Source of the DNA: Paenibacillus aestuarii
Lineage (GTDB): Bacteria; Bacillota; Bacilli; Paenibacillales; NBRC-103111
Length of the DNA: 60,259 bases
Reading direction: 5' to 3'
Assembly (NCBI RefSeq): GCF_027789125.1
Contig: NZ_JAQFVF010000049.1
Span: forward strand, 1-60,259
This document shows, piece by piece, positions 33,714 to 41,896 of the stretch (its first letter is position 1; every line of letters starts with the position of its first letter). A program made the position numbers and the translations under genes. The notes under the pieces were generated by a model. It saw nothing but the letters and a program-made list of their open reading frames with translations, was not told the origin of the DNA and did not search any database.

Positions 33714-36700
33714 TTATTCGACCCCTAATTCGGATCCTTCTAAATTCAGGTTCAATTTATCGCTGGTGACTTCATCCTCGTCATCCATTTCCTTCATTTC
33801 GATCTCTTCTTCGTTGCCGGAAAGGATCTTAACATCCATACCCAAGCTTTGAAGCTCTTTGATCAAAACTTTGAACGACTCAGGAACACCAGGTTCTGGA
33901 ACATTCTCGCCTTTAACGATGGATTCATATGTTTTCACACGACCCACAACGTCATCGGACTTCACGGTAAGAATTTCTTGCAATGTATAAGCGGCTCCGT
34001 ATGCTTCAAGCGCCCATACCTCCATCTCCCCGAAACGCTGACCACCGAACTGTGCTTTACCACCCAGCGGCTGCTGTGTAACAAGCGAGTAAGGGCCTGT
34101 GGAACGGGCATGGATTTTATCGTCAACCATGTGCGCCAATTTGATCATGTACATGACGCCGACAGTAACTTCACGTTCGAACGACTCACCTGTACGTCCG
34201 TCGTACAGCATCGTCTTACCGTTGCGCTGCATACCAGCTTCTTCCATCGTGTCGAAAACGTCATACTCGCGCGCACCGTCAAACACCGGCGTTGCAGCGT
34301 GAATACCCAGGAATCTGGATGCCATACCCAAGTGAACCTCGAGTACCTGACCGATGTTCATCCGCGATGGAACCCCCAGCGGGTTCAAGACGACCTCAAC
34401 CGGCGTACCATCCGGCATGAACGGCATATCTTCTTCAGGAAGAATACGGGCCACGACCCCTTTGTTACCGTGACGTCCGGCCATTTTATCGCCTTCGGAA
34501 ATTTTCCGTTTTTGCGCGATATAGACACGAACCAATTGATTTACACCTGGAGGCAGCTCATCGCCGTTCTCACGGGTAAACACTTTAACGTCAACGACAA
34601 TACCGTCCGTACCATGCGGTACACGGAGGGAAGTGTCACGAACTTCACGCGCCTTCTCACCGAAGATCGCATGCAGCAATCTTTCTTCAGCCGTCAGCTC
34701 TGTCACACCTTTAGGTGTAACTTTTCCGACGAGGATATCGCCAGCGCCGATCTCGGCACCGACACGGATGATGCCGCGCTCGTCGAGATTTTTCAACGCG
34801 TCTTCCCCTACGTTCGGGATGTCGCGTGTGATTTCTTCCGGTCCAAGCTTCGTATCACGCGCTTCGGACTCATATTCCTCGATGTGAATGGATGTGTACA
34901 CATCTTCTTTCACCAGTTTTTGGCTCAGGAGAATCGCATCCTCGTAGTTGTAGCCTTCCCACGTCATGAAGGCGACGACGACGTTGCGGCCCAAGGCCAA
35001 TTCGCCTTGCTCTGTCGAAGGGCCATCAGCCAGAATATCGCCAACTTTGACGATCTGTCCTTTTTTCACAATTGGACGCTGGTTAATGCACGTACCTTGG
35101 TTAGAGCGCATGAACTTATGCAATTTATATTTAACGAGATTGCCGTTAACGAGCTTGCCGTCCACCATTTCCTGGCGGCGCAACCAGATTTCATTAGCAG
35201 CGGCCTTTTCAATAATTCCATCGAATTTGGAGACAATACATACTCCCGAGTCCTTAGCAACCTTATGCTCCATTCCCGTACCTACAAGCGGAGCTTTAGG
35301 GATCAAGAGAGGAACCGCTTGACGCTGCATGTTGGATCCCATGAGGGCGCGGTTGGAGTCATCGTTTTCCAAGAACGGAATAAGCGCCGTCGCTACGGAC
35401 ACGACTTGCTTAGGCGAAACGTCCATGTAGTCGACACGCTCAACCGGAAGCGTTAAGTTGTCATCCTTGTAACGAACAATAATCGCTTCTTCAACGAATT
35501 TATTGTCTTCCGTCAATTCAGCGTTCGCTTGAGCGATAACGTAGTTATCCTCTTCGTCCGCAGTCATATATACGATTTGCTCCGTTACTTGACTCGTCTT
35601 CGGATCTACCCAACGATATGGCGCCTCGATGAAGCCATACTCATTGATACGAGCAAATGTCGACAACGAGTTGATCAAACCGATGTTCGGACCCTCTGGA
35701 GTTTCAATCGGACACATACGACCATAGTGAGAGTGATGCACGTCACGAACTTCCATGCCCGCGCGCTCACGCGTCAAACCGCCCGGTCCGAGTGCGGATA
35801 GACGGCGTTTATGCGTCAATTCGGCAAGCGGATTCGTTTGGTCCATAAATTGCGAGAGCTGGGAGCTTCCGAAGAACTCTTTGATTGATGCGATTACAGG
35901 ACGAATGTTGATCAAAGCTTGCGGTGTAATGACATTCGCATCTTGAATGGACATCCGCTCACGCACTACACGTTCCATACGGGACAAACCGATACGGAAT
36001 TGGTTCTGCAGCAATTCACCAACAGAACGCAGACGACGGTTACCCAAGTGGTCAATGTCATCCGTGTTGCCAATGCCGTGCAGCAAGTTAATGAAATAGT
36101 TAATGGACGAGATGATATCGGCAGGCGTAATATTCTTCACGGATTTATCAATAACTCCGTTCGAAATCACCTTCACAACTTTGCCATCTTCATTCGGCGA
36201 ATAGACATTAATGCATTGCACAGGAATACTGTCCGCTTCTGTTACGCCATTAGGAATGGAGAACTCTTTGAAGCCAGCGCCCTTCTCAATGAAAGGAAGG
36301 ATCTCATCCAACGTACGGCGATCCAACAACTGACCAGCCTCAGCGATAATTTCTCCCGTCTCCGCATCCACCAAAGTTTCAGCCAGACGATGATTAAACA
36401 ATCTATTTTTGATGTGAAGCTTTTTATTGATTTTATAACGACCTACGTTCGCCAGGTCATAACGCTTTGGATCAAAGAAACGCGCAACAAGCAAGCTCCG
36501 CGCATTATCAAGCGTAGGCGGCTCACCCGGACGAAGACGCTCGTAGATTTCGATCAACGCTTTTTCCGTAGAATCCGTGTTGTCTTTATCCAGCGTATTA
36601 CGAATGTATTCATCATCGCCAAGCAAATCCAGGATCTCAGCGTCTGTCCCGAAACCTAGAGAGCGAAGCAGAACGGTAACAGGGATTTTACGTGTGCGGT

Positions 36701-37250
36701 CGATACGCACATAGATAATATCCTTTGCATCCGTCTCAAGCTCCAGCCAAGCTCCACGGTTAGGAATAACCGTAGCTGTGTAAGTTTTTTTGCCGTTTTT
36801 ATCCACTTTGGTGCTATAATAAACACTGGGTGAACGAACGAGCTGGGAGACGATTACACGCTCCGCACCGTTGATGATAAAAGTCCCTGTTTCCGTCATG
36901 ATCGGGAAATCACCCATGAACACTTCTTGTTCCTTGACTTCACCAGTTTCCTTATTAATCAAACGGACTTTGACTCTTAACGGCGCCGCATAGGTTACGT
37001 CGCGTTCTTTGGATTCATCAACTGAATACTTAGGCTCTCCTAAGCTGTAGTCAATAAATTCAAGCACCAGGTTGCCTGTGAAATCCTGAATCGGGGAGAT
37101 ATCCTGAAACATCTCTCTAAGTCCCTCTTCCAAAAACCACTCATACGATTTTTGCTGGATTTCAATCAGGTTTGGAATGCCCAGCACCTCATTAATACGT
37201 GCATAAGTCCTGCGTTTACGTCGTCCAAATTGAACAAGATGTCCCGCCAA
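33714..37250 (-). CDS. rpoB: RNA polymerase beta subunit
   Basis: The product has 1178 residues. The rifampicin pocket (SSQLSQFMDQTNPLAELTHK, RRLSALGPGGLTRERAG) is wild type at the common resistance positions. The C-terminal part has RHGNKGVVA and the GKAQFGGQRFGEMEVWALEA segment. The start is TTG at 37250 after GAGGGGTG, giving the N-terminus MAGHLVQFGRRKRRTY; no nearer ATG is in frame. A leader of about 300 bases precedes it. Confidence 0.98.
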   Translation of the reverse strand: MAGHLVQFGRRKRRTYARINEVLGIPNLIEIQQKSYEWFLEEGLREMFQDISPIQDFTGNLVLEFIDYSLGEPKYSVDESKERDVTYAAPLRVKVRLINKETGEVKEQEVFMGDFPIMTETGTFIINGAERVIVSQLVRSPSVYYSTKVDKNGKKTYTATVIPNRGAWLELETDAKDIIYVRIDRTRKIPVTVLLRSLGFGTDAEILDLLGDDEYIRNTLDKDNTDSTEKALIEIYERLRPGEPPTLDNARSLLVARFFDPKRYDLANVGRYKINKKLHIKNRLFNHRLAETLVDAETGEIIAEAGQLLDRRTLDEILPFIEKGAGFKEFSIPNGVTEADSIPVQCINVYSPNEDGKVVKVISNGVIDKSVKNITPADIISSINYFINLLHGIGNTDDIDHLGNRRLRSVGELLQNQFRIGLSRMERVVRERMSIQDANVITPQALINIRPVIASIKEFFGSSQLSQFMDQTNPLAELTHKRRLSALGPGGLTRERAGMEVRDVHHSHYGRMCPIETPEGPNIGLINSLSTFARINEYGFIEAPYRWVDPKTSQVTEQIVYMTADEEDNYVIAQANAELTEDNKFVEEAIIVRYKDDNLTLPVERVDYMDVSPKQVVSVATALIPFLENDDSNRALMGSNMQRQAVPLLIPKAPLVGTGMEHKVAKDSGVCIVSKFDGIIEKAAANEIWLRRQEMVDGKLVNGNLVKYKLHKFMRSNQGTCINQRPIVKKGQIVKVGDILADGPSTEQGELALGRNVVVAFMTWEGYNYEDAILLSQKLVKEDVYTSIHIEEYESEARDTKLGPEEITRDIPNVGEDALKNLDERGIIRVGAEIGAGDILVGKVTPKGVTELTAEERLLHAIFGEKAREVRDTSLRVPHGTDGIVVDVKVFTRENGDELPPGVNQLVRVYIAQKRKISEGDKMAGRHGNKGVVARILPEEDMPFMPDGTPVEVVLNPLGVPSRMNIGQVLEVHLGMASRFLGIHAATPVFDGAREYDVFDTMEEAGMQRNGKTMLYDGRTGESFEREVTVGVMYMIKLAHMVDDKIHARSTGPYSLVTQQPLGGKAQFGGQRFGEMEVWALEAYGAAYTLQEILTVKSDDVVGRVKTYESIVKGENVPEPGVPESFKVLIKELQSLGMDVKILSGNEEEIEMKEMDDEDEVTSDKLNLNLEGSELGVE

Positions 37251-37547
37251 CTTTCATTCACCCCTCAAGTCTACTCAATAAATAAAAAGAAAGAAGAAAA
37301 ACTTCTACCGACGTACACTCAGGACGCCTCCTATATTGGAGCCCGTCCGAATCAAGCGACTGTATGGATGGAGGTTTTTCTCTGATGTTCGACAAGACTT
37401 TTCCATTAATTTCTTCTCATCCTGTTAGAGTTGCCTAAAATTCAAACATTATACGTTACAGTTTAAAATTTTATGCATCTCGGACGAAAAAAAGACTTGA
37501 CATTTTTGTTAACTAAAGACATGTGTCCCATCTTAATACTGACATTT
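37251..37547 (-). promoter_or_regulatory. Long untranslated leader of rpoB-rpoC
   Basis: This gene-free stretch is the predicted 5' leader. It contains a compact hairpin (37322-37348: GGACG..CTCC - AATATA - GGAG..CGTCC) and a T/C-rich run with a weak AGAAG-TTTTT-CTTCT stem (about 37288-37303). The TTG start follows. A possible role in setting rpoBC expression is inferred. Confidence 0.4.
37448..37453 (-). promoter_or_regulatory. Possible second rpoB promoter, -10 box only
   Basis: A perfect TATAAT on the minus strand lies inside the rpoB leader, but no convincing -35 box is found at 16-18 bases. Confidence 0.3.
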
Positions 37548-37551
37548 TTTA

Positions 37552-37580
37552 ATGATACCACAAACGAAATGTCAAGTCAA
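37552..37580 (-). promoter_or_regulatory. rpoB-rpoC promoter (sigma-A)
   Basis: TTGACT (37575-37580), 17 bases and TATCAT (37552-37557) on the minus strand, between the methyltransferase-like gene and rpoB. Confidence 0.65.
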
Positions 37581-37604
37581 ACAAATTCCCTCGAAAATAA
37601 GTCA

Positions 37605-38204
37605 TTACCTTTTTGTCGCTTTTAGAATCCGGTATCCTTTATCTTTCGAGACTTCAATTACTTCTCCATACACCTGTTCCAACTTTGCCATTGCAGAAGG
37701 AGAACCTTGCTTCTTCTGGATTACGACCCAGATCGAACCGCCTTCAACCAAGCAATCATAAGCATCGGTGAAAATACGGTGCACCACTTCCTTGCCCGCG
37801 CGAATCGGCGGGTTGGTCAAGACCACATCAAACCGCTCGCCTTGCACCTTCTCCAGCAGATCGCTTTGGACAATCGTTACATTGGCGATGCCATTGCGTT
37901 TTGCATTTTCTTTGGCAAGTTCAATGGCTCGTTCATTTATATCCACCATAGTGACATGTCCTTGTGGACACATCAACGCGGCACTCAACCCAATAGGCCC
38001 GTACCCACAGCCGACATCAAGCACTCTGGCCTGATTGTCAAACTCCATCGTTTCAATCAAATGCTTACTTCCGTAATCTACACCTTTTTTTGAAAATACC
38101 CCCGCGTCCGTAGTAAAGACGAGCTCGCGGCCGCGCAGCATCTCCTTCATCGTATGAAGATCACGCTGAACCGTGGGGCGTTGTGTGTAATAATGTTCGG
38201 ACAC
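37605..38204 (-). CDS. RsmC-like class I SAM-dependent methyltransferase (YbxB type)
   Basis: The product has 199 residues. SAM-binding motif I is ILDVGCGYGPIG-like (VLDVGCGYGPIGLSAAL) with the acidic VDINERA; the catalytic motif TNPPIRAGK marks N-methyltransferases of the RsmC/RlmG (MTS) family. B. subtilis YbxB occupies the same place between rplL and rpoB. The target, likely 16S rRNA guanine, is inferred. The GTG at 38204 follows GGAGG by eight bases and gives the family N-terminus SEHYYTQ; the longer frame starts in the loop of an upstream inverted repeat. Confidence 0.9.
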   Translation of the reverse strand: MSEHYYTQRPTVQRDLHTMKEMLRGRELVFTTDAGVFSKKGVDYGSKHLIETMEFDNQARVLDVGCGYGPIGLSAALMCPQGHVTMVDINERAIELAKENAKRNGIANVTIVQSDLLEKVQGERFDVVLTNPPIRAGKEVVHRIFTDAYDCLVEGGSIWVVIQKKQGSPSAMAKLEQVYGEVIEVSKDKGYRILKATKR

Positions 38205-38225
38205 GTACTTTTCCTCCTCATCTTC

Positions 38226-38280
38226 TACCGATAGGAAAATCTCCGAAACCCGCATATTCGCCAGACTTTCCTATGCGGTA
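38226..38280. repeat. Long inverted repeat between the rplL terminator and the methyltransferase gene
   Basis: TACCG-ATAGGAAA (38226-38238) is complementary to TTTCCTAT-G-CGGTA (38267-38280): 13 paired bases, one bulge and a 28-base loop. On the mRNA it would form a stable stem just after the rplL terminator. Its likely role is an RNA processing or stability signal. Confidence 0.75.
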
Positions 38281-38313
38281 AAAAAACCTCTTGAAGTCAA
38301 GCTTCAAGAGGTT
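38280..38313 (-). terminator. Terminator or attenuator after rplL
   Basis: AACCTCTTGAAG - CTTGA - CTTCAAGAGGTT followed by a run of T on the minus strand, 17 bases after the rplL stop. Partial read-through into the next gene is expected, since no clear new promoter precedes it. Confidence 0.9.
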
Positions 38314-38330
38314 CTCTTTATAGAAAGAAA

Positions 38331-38693
38331 TTACTTCACTTCTACAGTTGCGCCTGCTTCTGTAAGTTTTGCTTTTACAGCTTCTGCTTCTTCTTGGCCA
38401 ACTTTTTCTTTGATTGGCTTAGGAGCGCCGTCTACCAAGTCTTTCGCTTCTTTCAGGCCAAGACCTGTGATTTCGCGAACTACTTTAATAACGTTGATTT
38501 TGGAAGCACCTGCGTTAGTCAAGATTACGTCGAACTCAGTTTGTGCTTCTTCAACTGCTGCTGCGCCACCTGCTACTACAGCTACTGGAGCTGCTGCAGT
38601 TACGCCGAATTCTTCTTCAATTGCTTTAACCAGGTCGTTCAGTTCCAAAATAGTCATGCCTTTGATGGCTTCCAAGATTTGTGCGTTGCTCAT
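38331..38693 (-). CDS. rplL: Ribosomal protein L7/L12
   Basis: The product has 120 residues. It has an N-terminal dimerisation helix region, an Ala-rich hinge (about 33-50, AAAPVAVVAGGAAAVEEAQ) and the C-terminal factor-binding domain with KINVIKVVREITGLGLKEAK. It forms the stalk with L10. Confidence 0.98.
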   Translation of the reverse strand: MSNAQILEAIKGMTILELNDLVKAIEEEFGVTAAAPVAVVAGGAAAVEEAQTEFDVILTNAGASKINVIKVVREITGLGLKEAKDLVDGAPKPIKEKVGQEEAEAVKAKLTEAGATVEVK

Positions 38694-38738
38694 GGTTAAA
38701 CCTCCGTTATCATTAATAAATTTAGTTTTAATTCGAAA

Positions 38739-39248
38739 TTAAGCCTGACCTTCAGCTTCTTTTTTCTCAGCAACTGCTTTAACAGCAAGTGCAAAGTTAC
38801 GAACAGGAGCTTGAAGAACGCTAAGCAACATGGAGAGCAAACCTTCTTTGGAAGGCAGGTCCGCAAGAGCTTTAATTTGATCGTATCCAACTACGCGGCC
38901 TTCAACCACGCCAGCCTTCACGCTCAATTTATCGTTCTTTTTCGCAAATTCCGTCAAAATTTTAGCAGGGGACACAACATCATCTTTACTGAAAGCAATA
39001 GCTGTTGGACCAGTCAAGTACTCATCCAAATCAGTCAGCTCAGCATTAGCTGTTGCGCGTCTTGCCAATGTATTTTTCAGAACTGTAAATTCGATGCCAG
39101 CTTCGCGCAGGGATTTACGCAACTGAGTTACTTGAGCTACGTTCAAACCGCGGTAGTCAGCTACGATTGTGCAGGAGCTAGATTTAAGCTTCTCTGTAAC
39201 TTCAGCGACAGCTTGTTCTTTCACTGCAATAGTATTCGCGTTTGCCAT
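38739..39248 (-). CDS. rplJ: Ribosomal protein L10
   Basis: The product has 169 residues and forms the stalk base. The N-terminal rRNA-binding domain has VADYRGLNVAQVTQLRKSLR; the C-terminal helix binds L12 dimers. Its own complex with L12 represses the operon through the leader upstream. Confidence 0.98.
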   Translation of the reverse strand: MANANTIAVKEQAVAEVTEKLKSSSCTIVADYRGLNVAQVTQLRKSLREAGIEFTVLKNTLARRATANAELTDLDEYLTGPTAIAFSKDDVVSPAKILTEFAKKNDKLSVKAGVVEGRVVGYDQIKALADLPSKEGLLSMLLSVLQAPVRNFALAVKAVAEKKEAEGQA

Positions 39249-39480
39249 AGGTACACCTCACTTCTTTTGCATTTTGTATCTTCGATTTCGCAAACAGTAG
39301 GAGCATCAGCATTTCTCATCTTTACAAATAAGAAATGCCTTCGTAGACGCTACGAAGGCATGATGTGTTCACTTTTCTCTTGACGTACAAAAGAATCGCA
39401 ATATATATCATAACACCTCGGTAGGAAATTAAGCTTATCAGCACCTACTGTCTACGGTTTGCATATTCACTTTTAAGACC
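39249..39480 (-). promoter_or_regulatory. L10 ribosomal leader with transcription attenuator
   Basis: About 230 transcribed bases precede rplJ. The upstream part pairs GTAGG with CCTAC around an internal loop (minus strand, about 39420-39450). The downstream part is an intrinsic terminator. This is the arrangement of the L10 leader of Bacilli, where the L10(L12)4 complex binding a kink-turn element favours termination. Confidence 0.75.
39325..39361 (-). terminator. Attenuator hairpin of the L10 leader
   Basis: ATGCCTTCGTAG-CGT-CTACGAAGGCAT followed by TTCTTATTT on the minus strand, located between promoter and rplJ rather than after a gene. Confidence 0.75.
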
Positions 39481-39486
39481 TTAGAT

Positions 39487-39515
39487 AGATTATCATGACC
39501 AGCGACCGAAGTCAA
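39487..39515 (-). promoter_or_regulatory. rplJ-rplL promoter (sigma-A, extended -10)
   Basis: TTGACT (39510-39515), 17 bases and TAATCT (39487-39492) preceded by TG-A, just after the rplA stop codon. Confidence 0.55.
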
Positions 39516-39529
39516 CTGGATGGTTTTTC

Positions 39530-40222
39530 TTATCTGAAGGATTGCAGGTTTACACGTACGCTAGGTCCCATAGTGGAAGATACTGCGATGCTTTTCAGGT
39601 ATACACCTTTAGCAGCTGCAGGCTTCGCTCTAAGAAGCGCATCAACCAAAGCTTTGAAGTTTTCTTGCAACTTGTCAGCTTCGAAGGATACTTTACCAAG
39701 CGGAGCATGGATTTGACCTGCTTTATCAAGGCGGTATTCGATTTTACCAGCTTTGATCTCTTGAACAGCTTTCGTTACGTCGAATGTAACTGTGCCTGCT
39801 TTAGGGTTTGGCATCAAACCTTTACCCCCGAGAATACGGCCCAGTTTACCAACTTCACTCATCATGTCAGGAGTCGCTACGCAAACGTCGAACTCGAACC
39901 AACCTTGTTGAATTTTGTTGATCATGTCTTGATCGCCAACAAAGTCCGCGCCAGCAGCTTCCGCTTCTTTCGCTTTCTCACCTTTAGCAAATACAAGGAC
40001 ACGCTTAGTTTTACCAGTACCGTGTGGAAGTACAACGACACCACGAACAGCTTGGTCTTGTTTTCTTGGGTCTACACCCAGACGAACTGCAACATCTACA
40101 GTTTCATCAAATTTCGCAGGAGCTGTCTTTTTAACAAGCTCGATTGCTTCTGACGGATCGTACAAAGTTTCAGCATTTACAAGCTGAGCAACTTCGCGGT
40201 ATTTTTTACCGTGTTTAGGCAT
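39530..40222 (-). CDS. rplA: Ribosomal protein L1
   Basis: The product has 230 residues. It forms the mobile L1 stalk with 23S H76-78 and is the translational repressor of its own operon in several bacteria. The signature GLMPNPKAGTVTFDVTKAV (about 127-145) is present. The binding site is GGAGG. Confidence 0.98.
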   Translation of the reverse strand: MPKHGKKYREVAQLVNAETLYDPSEAIELVKKTAPAKFDETVDVAVRLGVDPRKQDQAVRGVVVLPHGTGKTKRVLVFAKGEKAKEAEAAGADFVGDQDMINKIQQGWFEFDVCVATPDMMSEVGKLGRILGGKGLMPNPKAGTVTFDVTKAVQEIKAGKIEYRLDKAGQIHAPLGKVSFEADKLQENFKALVDALLRAKPAAAKGVYLKSIAVSSTMGPSVRVNLQSFR

Positions 40223-40238
40223 TATAAAATCCTCCTTA

Positions 40239-40265
40239 GTGGTATTAGCGGATTATCCTCCCACC
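40239..40265 (-). promoter_or_regulatory. L1-binding-site mimic in the rplK-rplA intergenic region
   Basis: The minus strand reads GGTGGGAGG, nine bases, then AATACCAC. These segments copy the strands of the 23S rRNA L1 site (GGUGGGAGG ... AAUACCACC). It is placed directly before the rplA ribosome binding site, where L1 could repress its own translation. Confidence 0.6.
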
Positions 40266-40337
40266 GAGCGACCTGCAAGCTTTCCGGGAAAGCCTGGTTC
40301 ATAAACTAGCGTTTACGGCGTCGCATTCCTTACGGAA

Positions 40338-40763
40338 TTAGTCTTCGATGACGATACCCATGCTGCGAGCAGTACCCTCAACCATACGCATAGCAGCCTC
40401 AACGGATGCAGCATTCAGGTCAGGCATTTTTTGTTCAGCGATTTCGCGAACTTTCGCGCGCTTCACAGTTGCAACTTTCTTTTTGTTCGGTTCACCGGAT
40501 CCTTTTTCGATACCAGCAACGACGCGAAGAAGAACTGCAGCCGGAGGCGTTTTAGTGATGAATGTAAAGGAACGGTCTTCGAATACAGTGATTTCAACTG
40601 GGATAATCAAACCAGCTTGATCAGCAGTACGAGCGTTAAACTCTTTACAGAAAGCCATGATGTTCACACCTGCTTGACCCAAGGCCGGACCAATTGGTGG
40701 TGCTGGATTTGCTTTCGCAGCTTGAACTTGCAGCTTCACGATTTTAATAACCTTTTTTGCCAT
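40338..40763 (-). CDS. rplK: Ribosomal protein L11
   Basis: The product has 141 residues, the GTPase-associated centre protein needed for stringent response (RelA) activation. The N-terminal PAPPIGPALGQAGVNIMAF and C-terminal RMVEGTARSMGI are conserved; the thiostrepton-contact prolines are intact. The ATG at 40763 follows GGAGGTG. Confidence 0.98.
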   Translation of the reverse strand: MAKKVIKIVKLQVQAAKANPAPPIGPALGQAGVNIMAFCKEFNARTADQAGLIIPVEITVFEDRSFTFITKTPPAAVLLRVVAGIEKGSGEPNKKKVATVKRAKVREIAEQKMPDLNAASVEAAMRMVEGTARSMGIVIED

Positions 40764-40793
40764 GTTGTACACCTCCTTGCACTAGTTATCAGT

Positions 40794-40846
40794 CGGTTAG
40801 GCGCAAACCCTCCCACTAACGAAGGTCTATCCCGAGGAATAGACCT
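40794..40846 (-). promoter_or_regulatory. rplK leader with a hairpin and a second L1-site mimic
   Basis: A perfect eight-pair hairpin AGGTCTAT ... ATAGACCT (40823-40846) is followed by CGTTAG-TGGGAGGG-TTTGCGC-CTAACCG (40794-40821), a stem whose loop carries AGTGGGAGG like the 23S L1 site. It lies between nusG and the rplK ribosome binding site. Confidence 0.55.
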
Positions 40847-40871
40847 GGTAGAAACCCTTGGTTGTCTCGTT

Positions 40872-41405
40872 TTATAGCTTCTCCACTTGGTTGAAATCCA
40901 ACTCAAGCGGGGTTTCTCTACCAAACATATTGACGTGTACCTTCAGCTTCCCTTTGTCCGCTACGATCTCTTCGACCGAGCCCACAAAGTTTGCAAAAGG
41001 ACCCACCTTGACGCGTACGGTTTCTTTGAGTTCGAAGTCGATCTTCGCCTTCGGCTCTTCCATACCCATATGCTTCAGGATGGCTTCCACTTCCTCAGGC
41101 AGAAGTGCAGTCGGTTTAGAGCCAGAACCCGTAGATCCTACAAATCCTGTAACTCCCGGCGTGTTTCGTACAACGTACCAAGAGTCGTCCGTTTGAATCA
41201 TTTCCACAAGAACATAACCCGGGTAAACTTTACGCATAACGGTCTTTTTCTTACCGTCTTTGTTTACCAGTTCCTCTTCCATCGGCACGAGCACACGGAA
41301 GATCTTGTCCTGCATTTCCATAGATTCAACGCGTTTCTCAAGGTTGGCTTTTACTTTGTTTTCATACCCCGAATAGGTATGTACGACGTACCATCTTTTT
41401 TCCAT
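40872..41405 (-). CDS. nusG: Transcription factor NusG
   Basis: The product has 177 residues. The NGN domain (about 1-115, MEKRWYVVHTYSGYENKVK) binds the RNA polymerase clamp; the C-terminal KOW domain (about 125-175, VGPFANFVGSVEEI) contacts partners such as S10. It lies between secE and rplK. Confidence 0.98.
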   Translation of the reverse strand: MEKRWYVVHTYSGYENKVKANLEKRVESMEMQDKIFRVLVPMEEELVNKDGKKKTVMRKVYPGYVLVEMIQTDDSWYVVRNTPGVTGFVGSTGSGSKPTALLPEEVEAILKHMGMEEPKAKIDFELKETVRVKVGPFANFVGSVEEIVADKGKLKVHVNMFGRETPLELDFNQVEKL

Positions 41406-41430
41406 AAAATAAATTCACCTATAGTCCTGT

Positions 41431-41643
41431 TTATTTAAAAACAAGGCGCAGCAAACTTGAGATACCAAAGTCCAATACAAAGAAATAAATAGCAACAAAA
41501 GCTACCGTACCAATAACGACGAGCGTGTAGGTAATCATTTCTTTGCGACTTGGCCACTTGACCTTCTTAAGTTCTGACCAGCTGTCGGTGAAGAAGGAAA
41601 ACGTGGATCCGAAGCTTTGTTTCATTCTAGCCAAGAACGCCAC
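41431..41643 (-). CDS. secE: Preprotein translocase subunit SecE
   Basis: The product has 70 residues. An amphipathic segment (SELKKVKWPSRKEM, about 23-36) precedes one membrane helix (about 38-58), the short single-span form of Bacilli. It starts at a GTG with GGAGGTG upstream. Confidence 0.95.
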   Translation of the reverse strand: MAFLARMKQSFGSTFSFFTDSWSELKKVKWPSRKEMITYTLVVIGTVAFVAIYFFVLDFGISSLLRLVFK

Positions 41644-41662
41644 AAACTACACCTCCAAAGAA

Positions 41663-41812
41663 CTACCTAGTCTCGCGATGAGCAGTATGTTCATTGCAGA
41701 ATCTGCAATATTTCTTCAACTCAATACGGTCGGGATTGTTGCGCTTATTTTTAGTGGATGCATAGTTTCTTTGTTTGCAATTTGTGCACGCTAATGTGAT
41801 GATTACCCGCAT
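41663..41812 (-). CDS. rpmG: Ribosomal protein L33 (zinc-binding form)
   Basis: The product has 49 residues, translated directly; it starts MRVIITLACTNCKQRNY and ends HTAHRETR. CTNC and CRFC form the zinc site of the C+ form. The ATG at 41812 follows AGGAGGTG; the stop TAG is at 41663. Same place as in B. subtilis, between sigH and secE. Confidence 0.97.
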   Translation of the reverse strand: MRVIITLACTNCKQRNYASTKNKRNNPDRIELKKYCRFCNEHTAHRETR

Positions 41813-41896
41813 GATGTACACCTCCTACAGACACTTTCTAATTAAAGCCCTTCTAAGCGCATCAAAAAGAAAGCGACTTTCAGGGCTACCTGAAAT

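Noticed and set aside
33849..35456. A 535-codon plus-strand frame opposite rpoB, and others opposite rpoC
   Set aside because: These are antisense shadows caused by codon bias of rpoB and rpoC; no recognisable protein or start signal.
37490..37530. TTGACA on the plus strand upstream of rpoB (37497-37502) as a divergent promoter
   Set aside because: No -10 box at a suitable distance and no plus-strand gene downstream.
41833..41895. Possible attenuator in the rpmG leader (TTTCAGG-TAGC-CCTGAAA, GAAAG-TCG-CTTTC-TTTTT, and an AGCCCT/AGGGCT pairing)
   Set aside because: The first stem overlaps the predicted transcription start and the other two are nested rather than competing; the five-pair terminator stem is weak.
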